A DNA stretch of 64,000 nt from Torreya grandis (Eukaryota > Streptophyta > Pinopsida > Cupressales > Taxaceae). Location of the stretch: contig JARHVA010001737.1 of the NCBI GenBank assembly GCA_037957365.1, positions 762,001-826,000 of the forward strand, given 5' to 3'. The position numbers and the translations under genes are program-made. Of the stretch, positions 12,416 to 26,139 are shown piece by piece. Under the pieces are notes generated by a model, which did not search any database, had not been told where the DNA came from, and was given only the letters and a program-made list of their open reading frames with translations. Every line of letters begins with the position of its first letter. Position 1 is the stretch's first letter.

Positions 12416-14226
12416 TGTAACAAACATTAATTAAATATAGTATTTACTCAAATATAAATTAATACAGTGTGAGAGTCTAAAGATTAATTAATTATGAATG
12501 AATTTCAACATCTCTTTGTAAGATAAATTGATCACAAAGAGTAGTAATTAGACATATATTTATAATAAGTTTGTAAATATCTAATTCAATAGATAAATAC
12601 TAATAAACATATATACCTACATTAATAAGATCAGATATTATCTTACTAAAATGATTAAAATATTAAAATTACACAATTGAACTTACTCATAATAATCAAA
12701 TGAATATGATTAAATTATTAATTAAATCTAAGAAATCACATAGCAACAACCTGAATTTGAGAAAGAATAAAATAAAACAAACCATAGCAAATCTTTAATA
12801 TTTCCCAACTTGATGTCTCCCAAAATCTTTCTCTTTCAAAATTACTCTAATTCTATGATGATTGCTTTACCTCTTTTTTTAAATCTTGCATGTGAGAAAT
12901 TATTGAAAATATATCAAATTTAAATATATTCTAAAAGAATTTAAAAAATAAACTCCAACTTTAAAAATAAATTTAAAACAAGTTAATATAATCTAAAATA
13001 TAAGTGGGAGGAATTTCCATTTTGAGTGACTCCAACTTATCACTTGCTTGAAATGTGTGTTCCTAGAATGGCACCCGATGCCAAATTAAACTTCATTGCA
13101 TAGAGAAGAGTCCAAGTTGTATTTTTCCTTTATTTTTTCCCAAAATACCTACATAATTATATTTATTATAATATAAAAATGTCCTATACTTTTATGATCA
13201 ACTTCTATATCTTTTAATGATTTTTTGAATGGTTCAAATAGTTTTGAAAAAGGACATTTGATTCAAAATATATAACCAAAACAATCATTAGCAATAGTTG
13301 CCTACGTATAAACATATTACAATTTATTATCAATATTAGAGAAACATTAGAGTTATGAAAAATTTATTAAAAAAAATCAAATTAACGTCATATATCTAAT
13401 AATTATTGCCTCACATGCATAATTCATAAATTTGATCTTACAATTTTCTAGTGTTTATTCATCTTTTAAATGTTGAAAAATTATGTTAACTATTATGAAA
13501 TTCTGTAATATAATCATCATGTGATGGGTTGATGTGTGTAAATTTAAAAACATTCATCAAAAATTTCCTTGTACTTCCTTACACTTATTCATACTTTATT
13601 GCACTTACTTGCACTCCCTCCCATTTGTGAGCTCCAAAAAATTCACTTTATTTTCCATAATTTACTATAGATCATTGAGAAAATTATTGCCTTCCATTAA
13701 ATCATAATCATCTAAAAATACATTTCAAAAACTTTACAAAAATAGTGTATTCATTACAAGGCATGCCTCAATGAGACCCATACTCTTATAAAATTTAGAA
13801 ATCAACACTCAGTGCAATTCAAAAATCAATCATATAGATGCAAACACTAATCCTTATATGAATTCTCACTATCATGATACATTGATAATGAGGTAATAGG
13901 AAGACTCAAATCAAAATTATTCTTTAACAATTCATTTTTTTGTTTCAATAGATGTTAAACTTATGGTTGTCACTCTTTACCTCTTCATAGAACACTTATC
14001 ACTTATTTTCTCATTTTTATAAATGCACTAATGATCTTATGTATATATATACTAATCAAATTCCAATAAAAACCCTATTGGCATGCAAGTTGACACACAA
14101 AAGGAGATAAAAATTGATAAAAGAATAAAAAACCTTGGAAAAAAGGATTGTACAAAGGGATAAACACAAAAAAAGGACTAGGAACATTGTGGTATTCTCC
14201 TTGTGAGATGAGGAGCATACTTCTAG
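12416..14226 (+). mobile_element. Upstream copy of the Helitron 3' tail (1.8-kb direct repeat)
   Basis: This block is collinear with 29152-30971 over its whole length, from AATTAAATATAGTATTTACTC near its start to AGGAGCATACTT at its end; similarity stops abruptly on both sides. It is non-coding. Because the second copy follows the Helitron helicase relic, and both end in a hairpin followed by CTAG or GTAG, I read it as the 3' part of a second, 5'-truncated or non-autonomous Helitron. The alternative is a pair of LTRs from an unknown element, but no primer site, purine tract or target duplication supports that. Confidence 0.55.
14192..14226 (+). other. Putative Helitron 3' terminus: hairpin plus CTAG
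   Basis: GTAT-T-CTCCT, a 9-base loop, AGGAG-C-ATAC, then TT and CTAG. Helitrons end in CTRR preceded by a short hairpin, and similarity to the downstream copy stops right here. The next base is G rather than the usual T, a weak point. Confidence 0.5.
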
Positions 14227-14744
14227 GCTTCTATGAGCATGCTTATAGTTAGTAGTCTAAGGATAAATTTTGAAAATGAAAATTCAAGAAGAGATTATGA
14301 ATAATAAAGAAGATAATAGAAAATAAAATATGCTTGAGAGTATTGAAGACAATGATGAGCATTACAAAGGAGGTAATACATAAAACTAACTATGAAAGAG
14401 AATGATGTGCTAAATAAAGGGCCAATTTTATAGTTGAAAAACTTGAAACATAAATGAGATAGCATACCAATAAAATGATAGTGCATCATGCATGAATAAC
14501 TCAACAAGAAATTTATGAGGAGAGGATATAAATAGACCAAGTTGTATTAAGAATAATATTACAAAGAGTAATGAACATGTATATTAAATGACCAATGCAA
14601 AAAGAGAATAACTATGACAATGTAATAAAGAAGTAATACAAATATATCATCTCACAAATTCAAATGATGATGTTAATCATGATGAAAGAATTACAATGAA
14701 TATAGAATTAGGTCATATAATGGGTCTTTCTAAAAAAATTATTA

Positions 14745-14749
14745 GGTTT
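14745..14749 (+). repeat. Target-site duplication of element B, left (GGTTT)
   Basis: GGTTT directly precedes the left LTR and is repeated at 24180-24184. Confidence 0.75.
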
Positions 14750-17700
14750 TATTTTTGCTTGCACAACATGCCCTAATTTCATCATTCAAATCATGTAACC
14801 TATTTGTTCTCTTGAGTCTAGTCTTATATCCTTAGGAGTTTTGGGTAGTTCTTTCTTATTGAAACAACTTTTCCTAGTGATTGAAAGTATTGAATGTAAA
14901 ATATGAATATTAATCATACTTCATTATTTATTTTCCAAGTCTTAATTATAAATGATAATCATAAACACTTGATTTCAATTATACATCTAGGATTGCTTTG
15001 ATATGAGTATATGAATTTGCATGATTCTATTCAATATTGGTTTATCTTACACTTGTTTTTGGAATGCATTAAATTTATCCTTTTAGGCCTTTCACCTTAG
15101 ATATATGCCAGTTATCCATCTATTTTAGCATTTTTATACTTATTTTCTTGAGAAATTTAATCCATTTATGCTTTATTTTGATTTAAAACAATTAGAATTC
15201 ATGCAATTTTATTCCTTTACTTAGTCATTGTTCATAAAAATGGGTTTAATTGGATTAGGATTAATCAAATGAATAATTCCTTGCAAAGGTTTATTCAGAA
15301 CTTAATCATTTTTGTTTATTCTAGACTTAGCCATTTTATTTTAAATTTCATATTTAAACTCTAGCAACTATGTTGTCTCCCCATAAGTTGACAGTTACTT
15401 CCTCTCTTGTGAGTCCCCAGACAAACTTAGAGCTGCCAAGTGTTGGTCACTCACTTCCTTGGGGAATTCATACCTTAGTCTCTTATTTTTTGAGTCCTTA
15501 AGCTCCAAAGTGAGTGGGATGAGGACATGTGGCACTATCATGTGTCCCTACTTCCTTGAGCCCTTTCAAGTTTCAATGCAAGCGTTCAACCTCCCTGATG
15601 TCTGGAATGTTGATAAGTGTCATCATCTTGGCTACTCACTTTATTAAATATTCTTATTCTAAAATCCTTGACCTTCAACCTTTTAGATACATGGGATCAC
15701 ACAATGTTTCATAATCCTACTTCACCATAGCCCCAAGGCTCTTCATATAGTTATTATCAACAAGCAAGCTCTTAAATGTTGAAGATCATGCCATGTGGCA
15801 TGATCAAGTCTCCCCACTCCTTGGCATGGTTCATATGTCTTAAATCATTCAATATATCCTTATGTGAGTGAGATATTTACAAGTGTCATGACCACATCCC
15901 ACCAAAACCCCATTATGGAGAAATACAACAGGATGCCTAGTTAGACTATGCATGAATAAGGATTTGTTACATGGCATGGTCCTATTAAGTTGAGGACATG
16001 TTGGCATACACATCAACATTACATGAGTTTAAATTTAATGGTTATCTATCCCATAAATACCATCAAAAACTTAATATCATCTCTCATTTAACTAAAGTGT
16101 TTAAATCTACTTAAAGTCTTTCAATATTTGGTCCAATTCATTACTTAGCTTAAAACTAACTATGTTTTTACTATTGAAACTTTTGACTTGGTCATTTTAA
16201 AAATTTACTAAATTAGCTATGTTTTTAGAAAAAAATCCCCTATTTTTATTTTTAATTTTATAGTATTTTTTGCCTTTCTTCTTAGACTTCTTGTCTTAGC
16301 CATTTTTAATTAAAATTGATAAATTTGAAGTCTAATGGCTAATTTGTATATTTGAAAACTAATAGCTAATTTTTTTTATTTAAGGTTTATATCATATGAG
16401 GAGCCACCACCTATCAAGATCTTAGAGATCCATTTCTCTGGATCACTTTAGACAAAGTGTTTTCCCTTTAACCCTTCAGGTGCCCAAGATCATGCCAAGT
16501 GGCATAGTCCTACTTTCACAGGCCCTTAGGATGAGTAAGACATGGTGAACAAACACTATACCTTTTTGTGTAAATGGGATGATGATACATGGTATCATCC
16601 CACTTTAACACACTCTAGGATTAAGCAAGAGTAGTACGATGAATCAAAGATCAATTGAATCCCTAAGATGATGCCACATGGAATAATATCAGGGCTCTAA
16701 GGTTGTCATGACATTCAACATTGATAAAAGTATTGTAGAAGTTTGGGTGAGCAATATCTTTCTACTTGTCAAGATATCATTGCACCCTATTCTAAAAAAA
16801 TTCAAGACCCTAGGACCCTTGGCCAAGCTACACATTAACATAAAATCACCATGTATCAAGACCTCAATATAATATGGACATGCTAGCTATTTCAAGCAAC
16901 AAAAAGTAGACACATGGAGAAACCTTCCCAATACTAATACATGGGCCTCCATGAAAAGAAAAAATTCCTAAATTTGATGGATTTTGTGTTTATTTTGGCC
17001 ATCAAGATCTGAAAATTAGACTATGAGTCTAATTGGATCTATGCAATCATGAATGATATTTTGTCTTCTAGTAGTGAGGGGGACTGTGTGACATAGATTC
17101 CTAAGTAGGTTATATAGTGGGTTGACTTAGATAATGGCATGCATTAGGATTAGGTAGACAAAGGCCATAAAAAATCTTTATCTTGATCCAATTTTAGTAC
17201 CTCTACACAAAACATGGCCCAAGGACTATCCCAAAGATATTTCCTCAACATTCAACTTCCTAGAATTGAATTTTTGACCAATTAATGTGGTCTTGGTCTT
17301 TATTTATTGAGGATTGGACATGATTCAATTATGATTTGGCCTTAAGTGGGCACATCCCATTCAATTCTTGCAACCACCCCATAGTGGGTTGATCAATGAC
17401 TCCATAGGTTTGTATTGTATATAAAAGTCCAATTCTCTATTTTAATAAGGTTTGATCTATTTATAGTTAGATCTAGAGTAAAGAATCTATCTTATTTTCA
17501 TTTTCTTGTAATTCTTTCTTTATATGTTTATATTTTCATTTTTTTTGAGTTGGGGCTATTTTAAGACCTTTCTATCACTCATCTAAGTATTGATGAATCT
17601 TAGATTTGTTTTACATAAATTGTATTTTATATGAAATATTTTTGAATGATATTGATTTTATGCACATTCATATGGTGACTTTGATTTCCTCTTTTACATA

Positions 17701-18316
17701 GTTACTTAGTCCTAAGACTCTTGCACCATCTCTACTTTTTGGTTATGTTATGCTAGCCAAATAGAGATTAGTTTCTCAAGATATCTATTTGTTCAATAGG
17801 AGCCAAAACTATCCTCATTATAAATCAAGCTCATCTTCATTTTCTTCCTATCCTCTCTCTCTTTTACTCTTGTTTATATCTCTATGAGATAATTTTTATA
17901 ATAGTTAGAATTATGGTCAGTTATTCAAGTGTTATTTGGACTACATGTTCATCCTTTCACTTGTCTTATTTTACATATTGTTGAAACTAGTAGACTAAAG
18001 ACAAGTGAAAATTAGTAGTAAGTTCATTGGTAAACATAAATGAGCTGGTTATTTTAGACACAAGAGAGACCAAATTTTCCTTCATAAGTCTTAGAGTGTA
18101 CTCCAAACATGAAACTTGTATGGAATAACTTGCATCAACCAATTAACATATCTCATTTTCCATGACCTAGTAGGTAAAGACCTTGGGAAATTTATTTATT
18201 ATCCTACTTATTTTCAAGAGAGGCATAAGGGAAAAGGGGAAATCCTCACCATTTGAGCCTTTCTTCTCCTTATTTTCCTCCTAGTGCTGGTGTGTTGTGA
18301 TAAATGAAGCACAATA
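14750..18316 (+). mobile_element. Element B left (5') LTR, 3.6 kb
   Basis: Matches the right LTR from CACAACATGCCCTAATTTC near its start to GGTGTGTTGTG near its end. About 900 bp (roughly 17,260-18,200) is missing from the right copy. Small frames such as 15459-15714 are chance. It carries the cluster of G-box-like palindromes described separately. Confidence 0.8.
15525..16690 (+). promoter_or_regulatory. Cluster of G-box-like palindromes in the left LTR of B
   Basis: At least six related copies: 15525 (ACATGTGGCA), 15784-15805, about 15965 (TTACATGGCATGG), 16488-16509, 16581-16600 (GATACATGGTATCATC) and 16667-16690 (GATGCCACATGGAAT). The best copy, 15784-15805, has 10-base arms GATCATGCCA and TGGCATGATC around a 2-base centre. 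A C-to-T reversal at the centre would give a perfect palindrome around CACGTG, the plant G-box bound by bZIP and bHLH factors; other copies show the complementary CACATG form. A CCCAC/CCCCAC box follows several copies. Regulation is inferred; the palindromes are seen. Confidence 0.6.
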
Positions 18317-18479
18317 AATTGGTGTAATAAGGAAGCTTGATCTGTAATATTTATTTAGATTTAAGACTAGTTTTAGCCTTTTGGTTATGTTTTTCATACA
18401 CTATTATGTGTCTAAACAATAAACTAATACCTTGGTAAAATAAGGAAGCCTAAATAGGATACTATCTAATAGTTATGTT

Positions 18480-18960
18480 TGATTTTGATCTTGTTACCTA
18501 CCTTTGAATCCACCTATGGCCTTGGCCTAGATGCATGAAATTTTATCCTCTGTGAACATTCTAGGGCCTGCTCATGACTTACCTAAGAATCCTAGAAATT
18601 TCTATTTAAAATATACACATGGTGGGATTGAATATATTGAAGAGCACATCCAAGCATTTTAATAAGCCATCATTTGAATCTAGGTCCAAAAAGAGGATGT
18701 GTCTTGCTTACTATTTCCCTATTCCTTGGATGAAGATGATTACCATTGGTATATAGGTCTTCCAAACATATGCATCACTTTATGGACTATATTTGAAAAT
18801 ATGGGTTTTAACCATTTTAGTATGCATATTGAACCTACTACCTTGTACTATTAGTTTTGTATAGTCTATAGGGAGCATAATGAACCCATAAGTTCATTTA
18901 ATATTTATTTTCACCAGTTATACCAAAGGTTTAAAGACCTTTTTTTGAAAACAAAGGTGG
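18480..18960 (+). pseudogene. Gypsy gag relic of element B
   Basis: One plus-strand frame with stops reads LGPAHDLPKNPRNF, GGIEYIEEHIQAF, VQKEDVSCLLFPYSLDEDD, WYIGLPNICITLWTIFENM, then NEPISSFNIYFHQLY. This matches the capsid core of plant gypsy gag (D/E-HI..F, EDV..RLFPYSL....WY..LP...I..W..FE..F). The family's zinc knuckle is not readable downstream. It sits about 160 bp inside the 5' LTR, the expected place. A short frame at 19282-19569 may be downstream gag sequence, but I could not confirm it. Confidence 0.75.
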
Positions 18961-21516
18961 TGGCTATTTAATATTATCTTATAACATTATATCCCCTAAC
19001 TATTATGCTTATTTAGAGGATTCTATCTGCACTCACATCATTGGCCTCTACTTATCAAGAGGCATTCATTATTGAAAAATAGGTGATGCCACATGGTTAT
19101 AGTGCTGACCATATTTTCTCATTAGAATAGCTAAGTGTTCACACCCAATATACTTAGATTTATCTTCTTACATGTCAGCATATAGACCAATGGGTGTATT
19201 ATAATCAAACCTTGCCTCAAGATTATGTCCAACCAGACTTCCATGTGATAAAAGAGAACCATATTGTGTCTCTAAATATAATTGATTATTATTTTTAAAA
19301 TTTGGATCAATAGGTGGTTTTTCCTTATGTTAATAATCAAGTGTCTTTTGGTTATTTTACTAAATCAAGTCTCATTTATTATAAGAAGTATTCAACCAAC
19401 AATGCAAGGAATGACTTATGAGACTGCATTCTCAAGTTCACAACTTAGAGTTTATGAATGTAGAAATGGGATAGGTGATAAAGTATTCATGTTGACTAAG
19501 AATTTCCCATTTAAAATGCAAGATATATTCATTGATAGTAGTGATGAGGATGAGTTTGACAATGAATAAGAAATAGTCATCTCAAGTAAGGTCGTTTATG
19601 AATATTTGAGTAGCATAGAGTTGTGTGCACATGAGGAAGAATTAGACACTTATCAAAATCAGTTTAGAGATGAAATGGAATAATTAGAGAATATATATGA
19701 ATAAAATGCATGATATAAATCTAAAAAACCCATATCATACATTGTTTCTCCTACATTTGGCAATATGGATCCATGAAATCAATAGTTTGGTGGTCACCAA
19801 TTGACCTGCATCCCTTTATTAGAGATGGAGAAAGTGGGATAGAGATGAGTGGTTACCCTTTAATATGAAGGATTAGAATATTTGAAGCAACATGTACAAT
19901 GGTAAAACAACAACCATGAGGTCCACTCAGTAGTAGACCATGAGCACAATGGCCTGAATGAAGGAGTGAAGCCAATTAGAGTTAAAGCTAACAATAACTT
20001 AATCAATACATCTCTCCACATACTTGAATAATATATGATAAAGATAAAATATCCTTGATTTGGTAATAACCAAGTCTACATCTTTTGTATAATGAAAATT
20101 ATAATATAGACACCAACAAACTACCCTTATGAGTCAAAGAATAGCTAATAATGGATTAATGATTAGTCTATCACAAAGAAAGGATCTCTGCCATGGTGGT
20201 TATGCAAGTTGATATGGTATGTATTGATTCCCACCCTTATCCCTCATCACAATGTAATGCTTAGGTAGAGGTATATATCAAACTATATCCCAAATGCTTC
20301 ATTCAAATGGAATGTAAGTATATGGTTGAGTTTTTTAGTATAAATATATTTAATTTGCATGAAAACATTGTTAATAAGGATCTTTGAGATAATGTTTTTC
20401 AATGTGAATAGAAACATATATGTAACTACATATCTTCCATTGGTTTCACTCATACTAACCTTATTAAGATCATGAACATGAATATGTTATGTTTTAGGTG
20501 TCTAACTAATGAGAATATTTCGTTACTTGTCAAAAGGCATCTCCTCAACCCTTGTTTCCAAGTTTGAGATAGCTTGGAATGATCTTATAAATATTTTCAT
20601 TTTTATTCCTTGCCTTCCTTATTTTACTTTCCTGCTATTTTTTCAATTTGTTTCATCATTTTGCATTTTTGTTTTCCTTATTAGGCATGTCCCAAATATT
20701 ATATCTAGTTGTTCCACATTGCTCAATAAAAAGTGAAGTGAAAGGCTTATAAGTAGGTAACATAAATTATATTTTTTTGTAAGGGTGATTCCTGAGTTAT
20801 TTTTTGGCTTTAGACTTTATTATTGGGTTAATCTTGAGGGCTTATATAGTTGTATGTGTTTTGGACTTGTTCTAATTTGGATAAGTTTGGGTAAGATTAG
20901 TTATTTATTTAAAGTATACTTTTGAAACTTAGGCACATATTTCACATATTAAAAGGTTTATATATCTTCCTCGGTGAACTTTATATGGTAAAAACCTAGG
21001 GTGAAAATATATAATTATGCCTTTTGTTTGCCATAGTGGTCCCCAATCCTGAACTGAGACATAAAAAGACAGAGAGAAAATAATAACTAGAAATTGAATC
21101 AATTTTAGAAAAAATCAGTGCTAGTTGATTCAAGAAATATCTACCAGGGCTATGGATTCCTAGATGTAACTATATAAATGCCTTAAGTGGGGTCATAAGG
21201 TAACTTCATCTGGGCTATAGATTCCTGGTAGGTAGTAGAACAATGTCTATGCAAATGTCTCCAAGGTAATACTCACTAGCTTGATGGTTGGAGACATAAA
21301 AATTAATCCTTTAAAGTATTATGAAATGGTAAATTAACTCATTTTTCACACACCCATTCATTGTGTATATTTATTTTATCACATAGCTACTCCCATCTTA
21401 TCCCCTTCTTGGACTCATTCATGTTCCATGCACTATTTTAACCAAAAATTATAGGTTCTTTAGATTGCTTCTTTGCCCTAAAATACTCACGAGTATTTTC
21501 CAATAGATTTGGCATT
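18961..21516 (+). other. Interior of element B downstream of gag, no recognised gene
   Basis: No protease DTG/DSG, YXDD polymerase box or integrase zinc finger could be found on either strand. Near 21146-21226 two similar phrases (GGGCTATGGATTCCT and GGGCTATAGATTCCT) recur. Confidence 0.5.
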
Positions 21517-24179
21517 TGTTTTTTCTTTCACAACATGCCCTAATTTCATCATTAGAATCATGGAACCTATTTTTTCTCTAGATTATGATGTTATATCGTT
21601 AGGAGTTTTATGTGGTTCTTATATATTGAAATGCCTTTTTCCTAGTGACTAAAAGTCTTGGATATAAAATCTGAATCTTAATCATGTTTCATTATTTTTT
21701 TAACCAAGTCTAAATTGTAAATGATCATCATAAAAACTTGGTCTCAAATCTACATCTAGGCTTGATTTGATATGAGTATATGAATTTACATGATTATATT
21801 AAGTCTTACTTTATCTTTCATTTATTTTAGTAATGCATTAAATTTACCCTTTTAGGCCATTTCATCTTAGATCTATGTAAGTTATCCAACTATTTAAAAG
21901 TTTGTTTTCTTCTTTTCCTAAGTAATTTGATCCAATTTTTTAACCTAATTAAAAATGACTAGACATTCCCAAAAATTTATTCCTTTACTTAGTCATTCTT
22001 AAAAACAAGGGGGTTTATTGGGAGTTAAGATTCATCAAATGACCAAGTCTTTGCAAATATTTATTTGGGACTTATTCACTTTTGTTTATTTTAGACTTAG
22101 TCATTATTTTCCAAATTTCATATTTAAATATTAACTGTTATATTGTTTCTTCACAATCAATAATTACTTTGTCTCCCATGAGTCCCCAAGTAGACCAAAG
22201 TTACCAAGTGTCGGTCACTCACTTCCTTGAGGCCTTTCTATCTTAATTGATTCTCATTTGAGTATTTAAACTCCAAAGTAATTGGTATGAGGACAAGTGG
22301 CACAATCCCACATCCCCACTTCCCTAATCTCTTTCAATTTTCAAGGCAAGCCTTCAACCTCCTAGATGCTTGAGATGCTGATAGGTGTCACAATCCTAAT
22401 TTCTCACTTCATCATGGATTCTTGGTCTACAAACCCCAATGTTTAAACTTATAGATTCATGGGGTCATTTTATGTGGTGTAATCCCACTTTACCATGGCA
22501 TTAAGACTCTTTGTATACTTATGATCAATAGTCGAGCTCCTAGATGCCAATGATCATGCCATGTGCCATGATTCCATATCCCTACTCCCTAGGATAGTTT
22601 GTATGACTTAAAGCATTCAATATTTCTTCAAGTGAGTGATATATTGACAAGTGTCACAACCTCATCTCATTATAACCCCATGAGATATAAATATAGTTAG
22701 ATGCCTAGTCAAACTATGGATGAACAAGGAGCTATCATGTGGCCTAATCCTGTTAGCTTGAGGAAATGTTGGCATCTATGTCAGTATTTCATGAGATTAA
22801 ATTTGAAAACCATATGCCCCATAAATAACATCAAAAATTAAATATCCTATATTTTTTAACTAAAGTGTTTAAATCTACTCAAAATCTATTGATTTTGGGT
22901 CCAATTTATCCCTTAATTAACTTACAAATGACTAGGTTTTTGCTATTAGATCTTTTTACTTGGGCATTTTATCTGTAAAATGGACTATATTAGTTATGTT
23001 TTTCATAAAAATACCTATTTTAATTGTTAATTTTATAATATTTTTTACCTTTCTTCTTAGACTTCTTGACTTATCCATTTTAAATTAAAATAGATAAATT
23101 CAAAGTCTAAAGTCTAATTTATATATTAAAAAAATAATGACTAGTTTTATGTCTTATAGTTTAAGATCATCTAAGGAGACATAACTTTTAAATATCTTAT
23201 ATTTCCACTTCTTCAATGCACTTTATACAAAGGGCTCACCCTTTGACCCTTTAGGTTCCTAGGATCATGCCAAGTGGCATAATCTAACTTGCTCAGGCCT
23301 TAGAGATGATCAAAACATGGTGAAAATATTCTAAACCTTCCAAGTGAATATTATTATGCCATGTGGCATAATCCCACATCATCACACCTCAAGATCAAGA
23401 AATAATAGTAATAAAAAATAGAGATCAAGCGAGTTCCTAATATGATGTGATGTGGCATAATCTCAAGGCTTCAGGCAAGTCATGATATTCAACATCGATT
23501 AAGGGATTGTAAAAATTTAGATGAGAAAGATATTTCCACTTTTTAATAAATCACTACACACTATTCTAAATAAAATTCAAGACCTTGGGACTCTCATCCA
23601 AGCTAGGAGTTAACCAAAAATCACCACATAGTAGGACCTCGATATACTATGGACACACTACATTTTTTTAAAATTAAAAAGTGGAGATGTGGAGTGACCT
23701 TCCCAAGGATGATATGTGATCCTACATGAAAATAAAAATATCCTAAATTTGATAGTCGTCTTACCCATATTGGTCATTTAGTCTATAAATTACATTGTGA
23801 TTCCAATCAAATCTATGTAATCATGAAAGATAGTTTGTCTTCTAATGGTAAAGGGGATGATTTAAAATAGATTCCTAAGTAGGTCAGATAGTGGGATAAG
23901 TTATATATTGGTTTGTATCATTAATATTTAGGTGAATTCCATAAAATAAAGTGTTTTGTCTTAATGTAGCTTTAGTACCTCTACACATAACTTGACCCAA
24001 AGATTAGGCCAAGGATATTTCATCAACATTCAAGCACCTAGACCATGGGGAAGTTTTTGCTTAGCCTCCTTATTTTTCATTGAGGAAGAAGGGAAAAGGG
24101 TAAATACTCACTATTTGATCTTTTCCTCTCCCTCTTTTCCTCTTCGATTTGGTGTGTTGTGCCAAATGTATCACCAATA
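21517..24179 (+). mobile_element. Element B right (3') LTR, 2.7 kb
   Basis: Direct repeat of 14750-18316 with an internal deletion of about 900 bp near 24035. It ends ...CACCAATA followed by the GGTTT duplication. Divergence from the left copy is substantial, so the insertion is old. Confidence 0.8.
22291..23465 (+). promoter_or_regulatory. Cluster of G-box-like palindromes in the right LTR of B
   Basis: Counterparts of the left cluster: 22291 (ACAAGTGGCACAATCCCAC), 22465-22487 (ATGTGGTGTAATCCCAC), 22552-22573, about 22735, 23263-23284 (GATCATGCCA, then AGTGGCATAATC), 23353-23372 (ATTATGCCATGTGGCATAAT, 9-base arms) and 23445-23465. Copies at equivalent LTR positions have drifted separately yet stay palindromic. 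Confidence 0.6.
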
Positions 24180-24184
24180 GGTTT
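24180..24184 (+). repeat. Target-site duplication of element B, right (GGTTT)
   Basis: Perfect match to 14745-14749. Confidence 0.75.
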
Positions 24185-25008
24185 GTTAGATAAAATTATA
24201 GTGGCACAAAACAAGTGTTAAAAACCTAGGAGGAAATATTAATAGATGTAATGGAGTTTGATTTTTATAATATTAATTATAAATTGCATGGGCATGTGTA
24301 TAATCCAATACCAAAATAAATAAGGATAACACATAAAATAGTAAATCACCAAAATAGACAACATCATGACTAAGATGGCAAGGTCAAATGTAAGGTTCCT
24401 AAATAAATCAACAACAAATAGATCCTAATCTAAATGGAAATGCTGATATAGATTTTAAAATTGTACAATTCTTATTTCAACATGAGTTAAACAAACTTGT
24501 TTCTCCACATTTGTTATATCTAACAAGAGTTTTATCCTAGAATGAATATTTGTCAAGCTCCTGAAAGGACTATTTGTAGTAGATGTTGATAATAAAAATG
24601 TGTCCACCTAATTTTTGAATCTAATAAAATTTACCATGGACCCTAGCCATTTGAATTTGAAATTTTGGCCCAAGTGGAAGAGATGGTGTTTGCCTATGTG
24701 AATACAATTCTACAAGTAACCCATATAACTAGAAGAAAATTCAAATATAAATGACATACCATTTGCTTTCCACAAAAAATCAATAAAATTTCAAAAACAT
24801 TACTACATCATATATTAGATCTTCTAATTTTCATATCATGAAGGAAACAACAATATGAAACTACTTACAACTTTACCATGAATAAATATCAAGTATATAA
24901 TACACTTAAATATAATATTGAACACAAAAAATTATATAGGGATGTGAATATTGATAAAAATATAATAAAATATTTCTCACCGAATAATCATACAAATATC
25001 TTCAAAAA
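24185..25008 (+). other. Probable decayed 5' part of the Helitron gene
   Basis: It lies between element B and the first readable Helitron block. Short plus-strand phrases (for example around 24430-24520) could be the far N-terminus of the Rep-helicase protein, but stops are frequent and I claim no motif. Confidence 0.35.
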
Positions 25009-25940
25009 ATGAACTCTATCCATATGGAATTCAATACATATTTAAATGAATATGTTCTTCTAGGTCTAGTACTTGAGATAGATGAAGGAAATGTTGCAGA
25101 TCACATGTCATCTATAGACACAAAACCACCCAATGTGCCAAGAGAGATGGAAGTGAATGAATACTATGAACCTATTGAATTAATAGCCTGGCCACAAATT
25201 GGTAATATCCAATGAATGAATACATGATATAAGGTTTTATAGACATAGATTTCCTAATTACATCTCTTGATGGAAGGTGTCATTGGTTAGAACTATGAAT
25301 AAATCATGGACATATAAAATAATAAGTGAAATGTATGATATACTATCAAGATAATCATTTTGGAACACACCCCTAGTTTAGGTATCTCACCATGAACATG
25401 ATAATATAAAATCTAGCTCAAATTTTATTAATATTATTTACAAATAAAAGCCTTTAATAATGAACATTTATAATTTATAATTTACAAAAACACAAGGAGA
25501 ATATACAAGAATCCCATCTCATTAATCATTTGATGTGATAGGAACTACATTACAAGGCACACATTCCTATTGGGAAAAAGTTCATGCATAATCAATTGAC
25601 CTTTTCTATCAAATAAAATCACCAACAATATTCTTTAATTTTAGTGTAGTAGACATGTATTATATAAACCTCCATGAACTAATACTAGGAACACCACCTA
25701 TCAATCCACATGAATAAAAAATATGGTAACAAAAAAACTTAATTTACTATATTCATATAGTCACTTATTATATGCACATTTGAATAAAATTTTATGAAGA
25801 TAAAACATTTTTAATGTATATATTAATATAAAAATAGAGGGTATCCACGTGCATGTGGGTTCTTATGGTTGAATGGATCACTGAATATGGACATTTTAGA
25901 AAGGAAAAATGATGAACAAATTAATTTCTCCCAAAAAAAT
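25009..25940 (+). pseudogene. Helitron Rep-helicase relic, N-terminal and Rep part
   Basis: Replication initiator/helicase of a rolling-circle Helitron, decayed. The family block preceding the AFPTLFP region is seen as EPIELIAWPQI at about 25168-25200. FRYLTMNMI at 25378-25404 matches the HPRFRYxxxNM block. The Rep metal-binding block GSPHxHxFLWL appears as GYPRACGFLWLNG (25839-25880), followed by NMDILERKN. Both motif histidines are replaced (R and C), so the nuclease is dead. Several frames are needed to follow it. The order and spacing are those of the Helitron_like_N family. The helicase part follows on the same strand. Confidence 0.75.
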
Positions 25941-26139
25941 TCAATATAATTATACATGTGTTTAATCCTCTATGTGATGCACATCAAAGAGACATAATGA
26001 TGTGAAATTATTAACACTTTATTTTTATATGCTATAAAAATTAACTAATTTAAAATCATATAGATGAATATAATTTCATGTGTGCTATAGGGAATACATA
26101 ATTTGAGCTCGCATACATGTTTAAAGAACACATTGAACA

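Larger units (their letters stand above)
14750..24179 (+). mobile_element. Gypsy element B, non-autonomous, 9.4 kb
   Basis: Two collinear direct repeats (14750-18316 and 21517-24179) flank an interior of about 3.2 kb that holds only a decayed gag. The flanking GGTTT duplication fixes the ends. The left LTR starts TA where the right starts TG, and both end in ATA where CA is expected: C-to-T or G-to-A changes of the canonical TG...CA. No protease, polymerase or integrase motif was found, so it depended on other elements for movement. It is inserted in the Helitron. Confidence 0.8.
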
